NCBI GenBank assembly: GCA_965205905.1
Contig: CBDBHZ010000013.1
Span: 62,001 to 126,000, forward strand
Source: JAHZMA01 sp965205905
Lineage (GTDB): Bacteria; Pseudomonadota; Alphaproteobacteria; JABAAW01; JAHZMA01
Length of the DNA stretch: 64,000 nucleotides
Direction: 5' to 3'
The translations under genes and the position numbers were made by a program. This document shows, one piece after another, positions 1 to 9,872 of the stretch (its first letter is position 1; every line of letters begins with the position of its first letter). Below the pieces are notes generated by a model. It had not been told where the DNA came from. It worked only from the letters and a program-made list of their open reading frames with translations, and searched no databases.

Positions 1-1
1 T

Positions 2-2170
2 CAGAAACTAAGCTATGCAGCGCAAACAAACGCCATTAGTGGTAATGTTGAAACTGCTGGTGGTCTTGATGGTAATAACACGAATTGGTCGCAACTAGCA
101 GGCACAGCCAATGCGCGTTTCTATGGCACGGGTGCTGATGTGGCAATAGAATTAGGTGGCACATTTAATGTATCAAACAGTGTAACAACTTCTACCGATC
201 AAACCGTCAATGTTTGGGATGCAAACGCGAACGGAGGCGTAGGAGCGTGGGTTGAGACTATCGAAACGATTACCGAAACGACTGACCCCAATAGAAGCTA
301 TGTTGGTTGGTTTGGTGCAAGAAGTATTGCTTCCATTGATAAGCCTGAGCAATCAGACTTGAACGCCAATGGGTTAACAAGCTTTAACGACCGCACGCGT
401 GTAGGCACAACAAATGCTTTACCAGTTTTCAACTCTGTTGAGATGAAGCAATCTGGTAATAACTCAATTTCTACGCAAAACCATGAATCTGTTGTGGTTG
501 AATTTGAATATCTTGTTGATGATGATGACTTGTTTTATGAAGCTGATGGCGATGGTGACTTTGCCGATGGTGAGAGTTTAAGCCTATATTTTAGTCATAA
601 AAAATATAGCGCAAATGATGCTCATGGTAGCGCCGATTTTCTCTATGATAGTGATGTAGAATCTGGTTCTGCAGATACGCCTGATAGTTTTGGGGTAAAC
701 AAAGAAGAAGATTTGTTCGGCTTTGCACCAGAATATATGGCGCTTATCTATTGGAACTTATATGATAATGTTGATTATGAGAGCACTGGCTTTGGCATCA
801 CTGGTTTTGAAACCAAAAATGCTGACCTTCCTATCACTGGTAGTGCTGTAAGCTTTACTGGTAAGGGTGATGGGCATCATTACTTTAATGCGATTAGCGA
901 AAACATCTATTTTGATGTTGCGCTCAATGTTGATTTTGTCAACCGCTCTCTAGGCCTAACAACCACTGGCTCATGTGCTGATGATTGTGAGGTTGGTGAT
1001 GAGCGTGATTATCTTGATTTCAGCAATCAAGCATTAAGCTATGATGTTGGCATCAATGCGATTACGGGTTCTGTTGAAACTGATGGTGGTGTTGATGGTA
1101 ATAACACGAATTGGTCGCAACTATCAGGCACATTAAATGCAAAATTTTATGGTCCTAATGCTGATGAGTTAGGTGGCACATTTGCTGTATCAAATAATAG
1201 CAATCGCGGTTATGTGGGTTGGTTTGGTGCAGAGCGTGATTATGTCGCCTCTATCGATAAGCCAGAAACAGCAGACGTCAACGCCAATGGGTTAACCAGC
1301 TTTGATGATGTTAATAACAAAGGCAAACGCGATAATATCTTACCGATACATAGTGCTGTTACGATTAAAACAACAATAAGTGACAATAGTCATTCCAGCG
1401 CAACCATCACTGATGCGGTGGTTGAGTTTGATTATTATAAGAATAATGCTGGCACGGTTGGCACTGCTGACGAGACGCCATTATTTGATGATTATGATAG
1501 CCTAAGCATCTATTTTAATGATAAAAAATATGCAGCAACTTATGCAGATGGTTATGCTGAATATATTGAAGATGAATATATAGATTCTGGCACTGCCAAT
1601 ATTCCTGATTCTTTTGGCTTATATAGAAGAGATAGCGAATTTGGCTTTACACCCAAATATATGGCGCTGGTTTATTGGCAAGTTACTGATTCTGATAGCT
1701 ATGGCTATAAAGAATATGGTTATGGCATCACTGGCTTTGAAACTGCTACGCTTCCTACCGGTAATGCTGTTATAGTGTTTAGCGGTAAGGGTGATGGCGA
1801 ATATCGTTTCCACAACGGCTCAAATACACCCGTCTATTTTGATGTGCAAGTTAATGTTAACTTTGCTAACCGCGATATAAAATTGACAACACTTAACACA
1901 TGCACTACCAGAAACTGTAATGGTAATGATAACCTGAGCTATGATGAGATTGATTTTACAAATCAAACATTAACCTATACTGCTAGCAGCAATGCGGCTA
2001 CTGGCAATATTCAAACTGATGGTCAGTCTGGTGTTTGGGCGAAATTATCAGGCACAGCCAATGCCCGCTTTTATGGTCCTGAAGCCAAAGAAGTTGGCGG
2101 CACATTCAGCGTAGATCTAACCGGTAATAACGTAGAATATGTTGGCTGGTTTGGTGCAAACAGACCCTAA
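2..2170 (+). CDS. Multi-module TbpB-like surface lipoprotein, C-terminal part (5' end outside window)
   Basis: The frame is open from the left edge, so the N-terminus and any signal peptide lie outside. What is seen is the end of one module and two complete modules of roughly 330-340 residues. Each module finishes with a barrel resembling the transferrin-binding-protein-B beta-barrel family: GKGDG, FDV...NF, a paired-cysteine loop (SCADDC, TCTTRNC), GTANARFYGP, ELGGTF and YVGWFGA. The protein ends two residues after the last barrel and a terminator follows. It is probably anchored outside the outer membrane and exported by a Slam protein, which is inference from family. It is closely similar to the C-terminal part of the gene ending at 8508. 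The ligand is unknown; nothing specific to transferrin is visible. Confidence 0.85.
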   Translation, partial: QKLSYAAQTNAISGNVETAGGLDGNNTNWSQLAGTANARFYGTGADVAIELGGTFNVSNSVTTSTDQTVNVWDANANGGVGAWVETIETITETTDPNRSYVGWFGARSIASIDKPEQSDLNANGLTSFNDRTRVGTTNALPVFNSVEMKQSGNNSISTQNHESVVVEFEYLVDDDDLFYEADGDGDFADGESLSLYFSHKKYSANDAHGSADFLYDSDVESGSADTPDSFGVNKEEDLFGFAPEYMALIYWNLYDNVDYESTGFGITGFETKNADLPITGSAVSFTGKGDGHHYFNAISENIYFDVALNVDFVNRSLGLTTTGSCADDCEVGDERDYLDFSNQALSYDVGINAITGSVETDGGVDGNNTNWSQLSGTLNAKFYGPNADELGGTFAVSNNSNRGYVGWFGAERDYVASIDKPETADVNANGLTSFDDVNNKGKRDNILPIHSAVTIKTTISDNSHSSATITDAVVEFDYYKNNAGTVGTADETPLFDDYDSLSIYFNDKKYAATYADGYAEYIEDEYIDSGTANIPDSFGLYRRDSEFGFTPKYMALVYWQVTDSDSYGYKEYGYGITGFETATLPTGNAVIVFSGKGDGEYRFHNGSNTPVYFDVQVNVNFANRDIKLTTLNTCTTRNCNGNDNLSYDEIDFTNQTLTYTASSNAATGNIQTDGQSGVWAKLSGTANARFYGPEAKEVGGTFSVDLTGNNVEYVGWFGANRP

Positions 2171-2207
2171 TTGCTGATATATAAATAATCTAAAGCGATA
2201 ATCTAAA

Positions 2208-2237
2208 GCGCGGGTGGTATCATTACCATCCGCGCTT
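2208..2237 (+). terminator. Hairpin terminator after TbpB-like gene
   Basis: An 11-bp stem (2208-2218 with 2225-2235, one G-U pair) and a 6-base loop are followed by TT and an AT-rich stretch. The same hairpin with a longer T-run is found after the related gene at 8559-8593, and the 39 bases before it are identical in both places. Confidence 0.7.
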
Positions 2238-2510
2238 ATTATATATGGGGGCTTTGCGCCCCTGCCTCCGCAGGGGTGACGTTACTCAAAACTAAAATCG
2301 AGTGTGCCACGCCCCCATACCCCCACCGCTTATTATATATGGGGGCTTTGCGACTTGGCTTCTCGGTCGCGAGACTTACGTCCGCTTCCCTTGCCAAGAC
2401 GCCCCCATACCCCCACCGCTTATTATATATGGGGGCTTTGCGACTTGGCTTCTCGGTCGCGAGACTTACGTCCGCTTCCCTTGCCAAGACGCCCCCATAC
2501 CCCCACCGCT
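2226..2510. repeat. Tandem 90-bp palindromic repeat (two full copies plus partial ends)
   Basis: Two identical 90-bp units lie at 2311-2400 and 2401-2490, followed by the first 20 bases of a third. Each unit carries a C-run block and a G-run block that can pair into a hairpin arm flanking an inner cassette with CTCGGTCGCGAGA. A degenerate partial copy precedes at 2236-2280 with a CCTGC...GCAGG small inverted repeat. All three frames stay open through the units, but the translations are low-complexity and only mirror the repeat. This fills the 411-bp gap between the two lipoprotein genes. It is a member of the dispersed family also at 9142, 20066, 41004, 41843 and 51241. Confidence 0.85.
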
Positions 2511-2581
2511 ATCTTTAACTTGATTAATTTTCCCCAATCATGTAGTATGATTCTATCTATGTGTGGAGAATGGAGAGAAAG

Positions 2582-5500
2582 ATGTTATATTTCAATAAAA
2601 ACCTATTATTATCGCTGTCATGCCTGATTTTAATGACTGCTTGCACTATCGCCGTTGAGCCTGAAGAAGAGAGCAAAATTGATGATGGTGGTACTCAAAC
2701 CAGTGAAACACCAAGTATTTTTGACAATGCGGGCTATGATTCTTTTAAGCAAATAGCCGAAGATACCAATAATAACAGCCCCACCACCCTCACATTACCC
2801 GCTTTAGCCGTGCAAAGCAATTACGGCGCCAGCAATGATGTTGCTGAAATTATTGCCCCTGTTGCAGAAATTACATTTGATGATAATGTCCTAACAAGCG
2901 CAAGCATTTATGTTAATGATAAAAGCCATACAATTTCTGGCACAGGTACATCTACATTATTATGGGGGCAAGCAGAAGATGGTCTTTATCTTAATGCAAC
3001 CCGAACATTTACCAGAGACGGTGCTGATACTGATGCACGCTATGTGATGGGCATCGACTGGCATCAACCTGATAATAGTGTTGTTAATAACACGAGCCTA
3101 ATAGATGAGTTAACAGATGACTTTGGCGTAGGTGTTGGCACGGGTGCGCGTGGCTATCTGATAACGGGGTTTGAAACTGATGGTGCTGAGATTCCCCGCA
3201 ATGATAGTGTTACTTTTTCAGGAAGTGGCAAAGGCTATTATAAAAATTCAGCGGATGTTATTATCCAAACCAGATTTGATGTAACAGCCAATGCTACTTT
3301 TTCTAACCAAACTGTGAGTTTAGAAACTCAAGACACACAAAGCTGCTTTTATTCTCTGAGTTTCACCCTTTGCAGTGAGGCTTTATCCGAGCTTAATTTT
3401 ACAAGCACATTAAATTATGACGTTGGGGTTAATAATATCAGCGGTGCTATTACAGCCGATGGCGCCACCAATGGTATGGCTGGCACAGCGCAAGCGCGTT
3501 TTTATGGCAATGGTGATAATGTCGCAACCGAATTAGGCGGCACATTTTTGATGAGCGGTAGCGACCGCTATTATCATGGCTATTTTCTTGCCAATAGTGG
3601 CAGCTATGTTGATAATCTGCCTCAAACAGGCGGTGGTTATAAGCCTATTGTGGACGACGGCACTATCATAGCAAAACCATCAGAAAACCGTATGGAAATA
3701 ACAGGCTTTAATGATGCCAATCGCAATGGCGTAACGGATATCACCCTGCCCGTCTATGCGGTGGAAGTAAGTTATAATTATGGCACGAACACGCCCACCA
3801 ATAATGACATCAGCGATGCGATGGTAGAATTTTCTTATGATGCTGATGGTAATTTCGTCGCTGTTGATACTGATGGTGATGGCTTCAAATTATCGCTTGA
3901 TACCAGAAAATATGGCATAGATGCGGTTGATAATCTTACGACTGCTACTGATGAAATTATTGGTTCTCATAACCCTAGTGGCAATGATAATATCACCAGC
4001 ACTGATGATGTGCCGCCTTATCTTTTAGTCTTAAGACGCAGTGACGCAAGTTTTGGCTTTACCGCAAATTATATGGCGCAAATTGATTGGAAAGCGATAA
4101 CATTAGCAAATGAGACATATATTGCGGGCTATGGTATCACTGGTTTTGAAACCAGTAGCATTGAACTCCCTGTTACTGGCAAAAACATTATCTTTACGGG
4201 CAAAGGCTATGGCACATATAGCGATGCTGATAATCATGAAATGCTACAATTTGATGTTACCGCCAAAGTTAATTTTAACAGACGCCTGATTGCATTGAAA
4301 AGCGTGAACACATGTTATAGCTCTGATGGATGCGAGACTAAGGCACAAAATCTTGATTTTAAGGGTAATTTTATATATCAGGTAGGCAATAATATTCTTA
4401 CTGGCGCGCTTGCCACCAAAGGTGAGGATAAAAAACATAATGCGCTTGATGGCACAGAATTAACAGGCACAGCCAATGCAAGATTTTACGGATCTGATAC
4501 TGACGAATTAGGCGGCACATTCAGCATGAATAATAACAATGATGATGCAAACTATATCGGCTATTTCGGAGCGCGGAAGGGTTATGGGTTTAATGCCATT
4601 ACCAATTCTAATGTTGAAACCACTATTGCTGGTAAGCCTGAAACACTCAACAGCAATGGTTTAGAAAGTTTTAAATACTCCAACCGTTTTGTCGCTGATG
4701 TCGGTAAAAAAAATAATGCCCTTGCCATCGATTCTCTGGTGCGAATCACCAGAAATACCGCCGATAAAACCATTACCAATGATATTATTACGGGGGCTGT
4801 TGCTGAATTTGATTATCAAGGGGACAGCGAGAGTAACGGTTCATTCAATGGTGTCTTTGGAGGAAAAACTACTCCTCTCATTTTCTATTTTGCTGATAAA
4901 AAATATTGGACAACAAGAGAAATTTTGGATGGGAACTACCATTCTATTATACCCCGTTCTGACCGCATAAGAAGTAACGATGATGCCATACCTCAATCTA
5001 TTTATTTATCCAAAGCAGCCGAAGATATTGGCTTTTTCTCAAATTATGTGGCAATGATTACATGGGATGTGAATCAAACCGATTATGATAGCTATGGCTA
5101 TGGTATTATAGGCTTTGAAACCCCAACAACAGGCAATAATGCCATTCTTACGAATCATAGCACGACATTCTTTGGTGGCGGACGGGGAAAATATAGTGAT
5201 GCTTCTGGTAATCAGGATATTACATTTAAAATTGCAGCTGATGTTGATTTTAACCAACGCACGGTAACATTAACAAGCACAGATACCAGCACTGATATCT
5301 GCGATATTTCTACCTGTGTAGAGACAGAACGCTCTGACCTTAATTTTAGTGGCAATCTAATGTATGAAGCAGGCAAAAACGCGCTTAACTTTACCACAAT
5401 TACCACCAATGGCGATAGCAATAATGCCAAACTAATAGGCACAGCAAATGCGCGCTTTTACGGAGCTGATACTGATGAATTAGGCGGCACATTCAACTTG

Positions 5501-6475
5501 AGCAATAGTGATACAGCTTATGTTGGCGGGTTTGGAGCGCTACGTGATTATATACCCTCTATTGATAAGCCAACCAGTTTTAATGATAATGGTTTGAAAA
5601 GTTTTGTTGACCCCGCCCGCAATGGCACAACAAATAATGTATTAGAAATTGTCAACGCTGTTGAGATAACACGACAAGTGAGTGATAAATCAATGATTGT
5701 TAATAACAACATTAATAATGCTATGGCTGCGTTTAGTTATGAAGATGACGGGAGCTTTGAGGGGCATGGCGATGGATTAATATTATATTTTACTGATAAA
5801 AGATACCGTGCAACTTATGGATATTACGATACCTTAGGTTGGGTATTTGATCCTGCGCCTGATGCTATCAGTAATGGCAGTACCGATACACCTTATGCAT
5901 TTGGCTTACTGACCAATGAACGTCTGATTTACACAGGTAGTGTTGACTTTCCTATGGAGCATATGGCATTGATTGAATGGGAAGTGCGTGCAGATACTTA
6001 TAATAGTAACGCTTATGCTATCGTTGGCTTTGAAACTGCTGGCACTGATATTCCGAACACTGGCACTGCTGTTGGCTTCACTGGTTACGGAAAAGGGAAT
6101 TATTATACTGCTGAGGCAATTGAAGTCCTATTCTTTGATGTAACCATCAATGTTAACTTTGAACAACATCAAGTGAGTTTAACCACCGAGAATATATGCC
6201 GTTATCCCGATAGTGTTCATTCTTGCACCCAATTTGAACTTTGGCGTCCTCATCTTGGGTTCACGGCACAAACATTAAACTATACAGCTAATACAAATAA
6301 CATTACTGGCGCGATTCAGACTGATGGCGATACTGAGAATGCAAAACTTACTGGCACATCCAATGCAAGATTTTACGGCATAGGCGCTGATGCTACGAAA
6401 GAATTAGGCGGCACATTCAGCGTCAGCAATGATGATGCAGGCTATGTTGGCTATTTCGGGGCGAAGAAGCAATAA
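2582..6475 (+). CDS. Giant four-module TbpB-like surface lipoprotein (Slam-type client)
   Basis: The start at 2582 is chosen because GGAGAG lies just upstream and it gives a compact lipoprotein signal peptide: a lysine-bearing N-region, a hydrophobic core and a lipobox ending LMTAC, with the lipidated Cys at residue 21. Longer starts at 2561 or 2570 are possible. After an acidic linker come four modules of about 300-340 residues, each ending in the TbpB-like barrel signature (GTANARFYG, ELGGTF, YxGxFGA). Modules are joined by short segments such as SIDKP. The likely role is binding of a host or environmental ligand at the cell surface after export by Slam, which is inferred. The stop at 6473 is immediately followed, in the same frame, by more module sequence, so this may be the front part of a longer gene. 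Confidence 0.85.
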   Translation: MLYFNKNLLLSLSCLILMTACTIAVEPEEESKIDDGGTQTSETPSIFDNAGYDSFKQIAEDTNNNSPTTLTLPALAVQSNYGASNDVAEIIAPVAEITFDDNVLTSASIYVNDKSHTISGTGTSTLLWGQAEDGLYLNATRTFTRDGADTDARYVMGIDWHQPDNSVVNNTSLIDELTDDFGVGVGTGARGYLITGFETDGAEIPRNDSVTFSGSGKGYYKNSADVIIQTRFDVTANATFSNQTVSLETQDTQSCFYSLSFTLCSEALSELNFTSTLNYDVGVNNISGAITADGATNGMAGTAQARFYGNGDNVATELGGTFLMSGSDRYYHGYFLANSGSYVDNLPQTGGGYKPIVDDGTIIAKPSENRMEITGFNDANRNGVTDITLPVYAVEVSYNYGTNTPTNNDISDAMVEFSYDADGNFVAVDTDGDGFKLSLDTRKYGIDAVDNLTTATDEIIGSHNPSGNDNITSTDDVPPYLLVLRRSDASFGFTANYMAQIDWKAITLANETYIAGYGITGFETSSIELPVTGKNIIFTGKGYGTYSDADNHEMLQFDVTAKVNFNRRLIALKSVNTCYSSDGCETKAQNLDFKGNFIYQVGNNILTGALATKGEDKKHNALDGTELTGTANARFYGSDTDELGGTFSMNNNNDDANYIGYFGARKGYGFNAITNSNVETTIAGKPETLNSNGLESFKYSNRFVADVGKKNNALAIDSLVRITRNTADKTITNDIITGAVAEFDYQGDSESNGSFNGVFGGKTTPLIFYFADKKYWTTREILDGNYHSIIPRSDRIRSNDDAIPQSIYLSKAAEDIGFFSNYVAMITWDVNQTDYDSYGYGIIGFETPTTGNNAILTNHSTTFFGGGRGKYSDASGNQDITFKIAADVDFNQRTVTLTSTDTSTDICDISTCVETERSDLNFSGNLMYEAGKNALNFTTITTNGDSNNAKLIGTANARFYGADTDELGGTFNLSNSDTAYVGGFGALRDYIPSIDKPTSFNDNGLKSFVDPARNGTTNNVLEIVNAVEITRQVSDKSMIVNNNINNAMAAFSYEDDGSFEGHGDGLILYFTDKRYRATYGYYDTLGWVFDPAPDAISNGSTDTPYAFGLLTNERLIYTGSVDFPMEHMALIEWEVRADTYNSNAYAIVGFETAGTDIPNTGTAVGFTGYGKGNYYTAEAIEVLFFDVTINVNFEQHQVSLTTENICRYPDSVHSCTQFELWRPHLGFTAQTLNYTANTNNITGAIQTDGDTENAKLTGTSNARFYGIGADATKELGGTFSVSNDDAGYVGYFGAKKQ

Positions 6476-8508
6476 TCCGCTACGACTGAGAGTCCTGCAT
6501 CTGTTGCTAACGCGACTCCTCCTGTGGACGACACGCCTGTTGTTGACACTGATGACGGTGAAAAACCCATTGCCCCACCAACGACATTCACATCATTAAC
6601 AAGCTTTAGTGATGCAACCGTGCTGGCACAAAAAAGAATGCCCTAGCCGTTACGAATGCTATTGAGGTGCGTCAAGCTGATGTTGGGAATATAATATCCT
6701 CTGAAAAGCTTGCAAATACTGTGGTTGAGTTTGATTATGATGCTAATGGTGGTTTTGATTATGGTGCAAGCTTAAACTTCTATTTTAATGGTAACAGATA
6801 TAGCACAATCAGTGCTACCGGTCTCACCAATGATGTCTATGATTATGATGTTGCATCTGGCACTGCCGATACTCCCGATTATTTGGGGTTCGACAATAAC
6901 GCTGATTCTTTCGGCTTTTATCCGAATCACATGGCACTCATCTATTGGAAATTAGAAGATAATGTTGCTTATGAAGCCTATGGTTTTGGTATCGCTGGTT
7001 TTGAAACTACTGGTTCTGCTATTCCTAGCACTGAAGCCAATGTCAAATTTGTTGGTAAGGGTGGTGGACATCATTATGCTGGCGAGTTTACTGAAAACAT
7101 CTCTTTTGATGTTATACTCGATATTGATTTTACAGCAAGCAACAAGCAAATAACATTCTCAACCATTAATTCATGTGCTAGCGATTGTGAAACTGGTGAT
7201 GACCGTGCTTACCTTGATTTTACCAATCAGAAACTAAGCTATGCCGCTCAAACAAACGCGATTACGGGCACTGTTAGAACAGGTTCTGTTACAAATACCT
7301 TTACACCAGCCCCTGTAGATGGAGTGTATCAGTCCCCAATAACCATTGATCTATACCCATCATTAGCAGGCACAGCCAATGCCCGTTTTTATGGACCTGA
7401 AGGTGAAGAAATCGGTGGCACATTCAGCGTTGGAACCAATTATACCGATCAAATCGTCTATGTTTGGGATGCTACCGCGAAAGGAGGAGCAGGAGACTGG
7501 GTTGAGACTATAGAATCTACTTTCTTAAATACTGCCACCCGTAGGAGCTATTTTGGTTGGTTCGGTGCAAAAAGTCTTGCTTCTATCGACAAGCCTAATC
7601 AAGCAGAATTGAACGCCAATAACTTAAGAGACTTTAACGACTACAATCGCGAACTCACAACAAATGTTTTGCCAGTCGCTAATGCTGTTGAAATGTTTCA
7701 ATCTAGTGATAGGTCAATTTCCACATTAGACCGTGTGGGTGTTGCAGTTGAGTTCACCTATGGAACTCCTGATGATGATGTTGAGGATGGTTATGTTCAA
7801 CCTGTTAATAACTATATTGATTTTGAAGATGGTGAGAGCTTAAACCTATATTTTAATCATAAAACATACAAGGCAACCAATGCTGATGGTAGCACCGATT
7901 TTATCCATGATGATGATGTGGGTTCTGGTTCTGCAGCGACCCCCGATTATTTTGGGTTAACCAAAGAAGAAACTTATTTCGGCTTTGCACCAGATTACAT
8001 GGCGCTTGTCTATTGGAAATTATATGAAAATGTTGCTTATGAAAGCTATGGTTATGGTATCGCTGGTTTTAAAACCAAGCATACTGATATGCCTATCACT
8101 ACCAATGGCTTTGGGCTAAGATTTGAGGGTAAGGGTGATGGACATCATTATTTTGAAACGATTAGCGAAAACATCTATTTTGATATCGTCATCTATGCTA
8201 ACTTTACAGCTCATAGGGTAAAATTCACAACTGAAAACTCATGTGCCAACGATTGTGAGGTTGGTGATGACCGTAACTATCTTAAATTTAATAAAACATT
8301 AGACTATCAAGCTGGCATCAACGCCGTTAAGGGTGATATTGAAACTTTTGGTGGTGGTGATGGTAATAATACCAATTGGTCTCAATTATCAGGCACATTA
8401 AATGCAAGCTTCTATGGTCCTAACGCTGACGAAATCGGTGGCACTTTTGCTGTATCAAATTCTAGCAATCGTAGTTATGTTGGTTGGTTTGGTGCAAACA
8501 GACCATAA
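6476..8508 (+). pseudogene. Detached C-terminal part of the giant TbpB-like lipoprotein (stop plus frameshift)
   Basis: Directly after the upstream TAA the same frame continues with a linker (SATTESPASVAN...) and the opening of a new module (FTSLTSFSDA), then hits TAG at about 6644. Restoring one A near 6613-6617 gives DANRAGTKKNALAVTNAIEV, which matches the equivalent stretch of other modules and joins the long open frame that runs to 8508. That frame holds two full TbpB-like modules ending in YVGWFGANRP. It has no start with a signal peptide of its own. The unbroken ancestor would have been about 1,975 residues with six modules. The lesions are either true mutations or sequencing errors; the downstream frame is otherwise intact. 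Confidence 0.75.
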
Positions 8509-8558
8509 TTGCTGATATATAAATAATCTAAAGCGATAATCTAAAGCACAAAATTAAA

Positions 8559-8593
8559 GCGCGGGTGGTTTCATTACCATCCGCGCTTTTTTT
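8559..8593 (+). terminator. Rho-independent terminator after split lipoprotein gene
   Basis: An 11-bp GC-rich stem (8559-8569 with 8576-8586), loop of six, then seven T. It is the stronger twin of the hairpin at 2208. Confidence 0.9.
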
Positions 8594-8680
8594 ATCAAGC
8601 GCGCGAATTTGAAAGCAACCTGCTAAAATAAAAATATTGGTTTACTTATGCTATGCTATTTGTTAACATAAACAAGATAT

Positions 8681-8980
8681 ATGAATATGATTAACTTATT
8701 TGTTTATGTTATAAGGATTGAAAATGGAAAAAAATTATCAGCTTTACGGAAAAAATCGCTTGCTGAATCAAGAAAATATGTGGAAGATTACTTTGAAGCA
8801 AGACTTGATACTTTTGGCGAGCCTATGACTTTTTCTAGTGATGAGCGTGATTTGCATAATATGAAAATGGATATGTGGTTAGCATGTGGTCATGTTGCCG
8901 TTGCAAGTGAGAATGAAAAACTAAAACAATCTTTTTTTCAAGCAGCTGATAAGGCAGAAATTTTTGAGAAACAATATTGA
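8681..8980 (+). CDS. Hypothetical protein, 99 aa
   Basis: I do not recognise this protein. The second half (YVEDYFEARLDTFGEPM, DERDLHNMKMDMWLACG) has a normal soluble, helical composition and looks coding. The first 20 residues are weak: a shorter start is likely, and an overlapping +1 frame begins at a good AAGGA site near 8724 but ends after 34 codons, so a frameshift near the start is possible. It stands alone between a terminator and a repeat cluster. Confidence 0.45.
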   Translation: MNMINLFVYVIRIENGKKLSALRKKSLAESRKYVEDYFEARLDTFGEPMTFSSDERDLHNMKMDMWLACGHVAVASENEKLKQSFFQAADKAEIFEKQY

Positions 8981-9015
8981 TTATTAAAAATAATGCCTAA
9001 AGCCTCTTCCCTCCG

Positions 9016-9061
9016 TCATTCCTGCCCATTAATAATTATCTTGGCAGGAATCCAGAGTATA
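9016..9061. repeat. Inverted repeat, REP-like
   Basis: ATTCCTGCC and GGCAGGAAT form 9-bp arms around an AT-rich loop, in the CGTCATTCC...GGAATCCAG style common in dispersed proteobacterial palindromes. It lies in a 337-bp gene-free stretch (8981-9317) together with the next repeat. Confidence 0.6.
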
Positions 9062-9141
9062 AAACATATCGAGAGACAAAAACGCAAGGCAGAGTCTTTT
9101 GCGGCATATCAAAAAAAGGCAGAGCGTGTTGCAATACATTA

Positions 9142-9230
9142 TATATGGGGGGCTTTGCGACATACGCTTTGGCGGTTCTGTCCGTTGGACAACCGCCACG
9201 CGATGACGCCCCCCATACCCCCCACCGCTA
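9142..9230. repeat. Mosaic G-run palindromic repeat
   Basis: TATATGGGGGGCTTTGCG on the left and GACGCCCCCCATACC on the right form outer arms. Between them is an inner cassette with GGCGGTT...AACCGCC arms. The same cassette in the opposite orientation occurs twice at 51405-51655. No gene is seen in this stretch. Confidence 0.8.
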
Positions 9231-9317
9231 TACTCAATACTATCGATGCCGTATTTCTCGGTTACCCTACATAATTATCTTGCCTATCGCACAATATTTC
9301 GCTATGCTTTCACCATC

Positions 9318-9548
9318 ATGGCGATAGATAAAGATACATTGCAAAATTTGCTCAAAACGGCGTTTCCAGAAGCTGAGATTACCATCACGGATTTGGCAGG
9401 CGATGGCGACCATTACAGCCTAGAGATTGCCGATAAAATATTCACGGGCAAAAGCCGTGTACAACAGCATCAGCTTGTCTATCAGGCATTAGGCGGGAAA
9501 ATGGGTGGTGATTTACATGCGCTTGCCATCAAAACCCGCGCAATTTAA
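9318..9548 (+). CDS. bolA: BolA family protein
   Basis: A 76-residue BolA/IbaG-type protein, the usual length for the short class. The start at 9318 gives the standard N-terminus (a helix before the FPEAEITITDLAGDGDHY core); the longer frame upstream reads through repeat. The conserved His of the helix-turn-helix-like C-terminal part is at residue 67 (GDLHAL). BolA proteins pair with monothiol glutaredoxins to bind a 2Fe-2S cluster, and the next gene, 18 bp downstream, is exactly such a glutaredoxin, so the two probably form one operon for iron-sulfur handling or iron sensing. Confidence 0.9.
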   Translation: MAIDKDTLQNLLKTAFPEAEITITDLAGDGDHYSLEIADKIFTGKSRVQQHQLVYQALGGKMGGDLHALAIKTRAI

Positions 9549-9566
9549 CCAACAAAGGAAAATAAT

Positions 9567-9872
9567 ATGAGTGATACCAAACAAGAAATTCAGCAATTAA
9601 TTGATAATAACCCCATCATGCTATTTATGAAAGGCACACCCGACGCGCCCCGTTGTGGTTTTTCCAATATGGTGGTGCAGATACTCACCCATCTGGAAGT
9701 GAAATATCAAGCGCAAGATGTGTTGGTTTCCGAAGAGATGCGGCAAGGCATTAAAGAAATCTCGGATTGGCCAACCATTCCGCAACTCTATATTAAAGGT
9801 GAGTTTGTTGGCGGTTGCGATATTGTCCGTGAGATGTTTGAAGCCGGCGAATTGCAGGATTTAATCAACTAA
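9567..9872 (+). CDS. grxD: Monothiol glutaredoxin, Grx4 family
   Basis: A 101-residue single-domain monothiol glutaredoxin. The CGFS active site is at residues 30-33, and the glutathione-binding WPTIPQLYIKGEFVGGCDI stretch follows. It has a good ribosome site (AAGGA) 8 bases before the ATG. The family carries a glutathione-ligated 2Fe-2S cluster, passes it to target proteins, and forms a complex with BolA, encoded just upstream. The stop overlaps the stop of the convergent exporter gene by four bases. Confidence 0.95.
   Translation: MSDTKQEIQQLIDNNPIMLFMKGTPDAPRCGFSNMVVQILTHLEVKYQAQDVLVSEEMRQGIKEISDWPTIPQLYIKGEFVGGCDIVREMFEAGELQDLIN

Noticed and set aside
2276..2627. Overlapping open frames of 73-107 codons with repeated MGALRLGFSVARLTS-like peptides
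   Set aside because: They only translate the 90-bp palindromic repeats in several frames at once; no ribosome site or non-repeat coding content.
8993..9327. Open frames of 93 and 60 codons before bolA
   Set aside because: They run through a REP-like inverted repeat and a mosaic palindrome; composition is repeat-driven and bolA has a better start at 9318.
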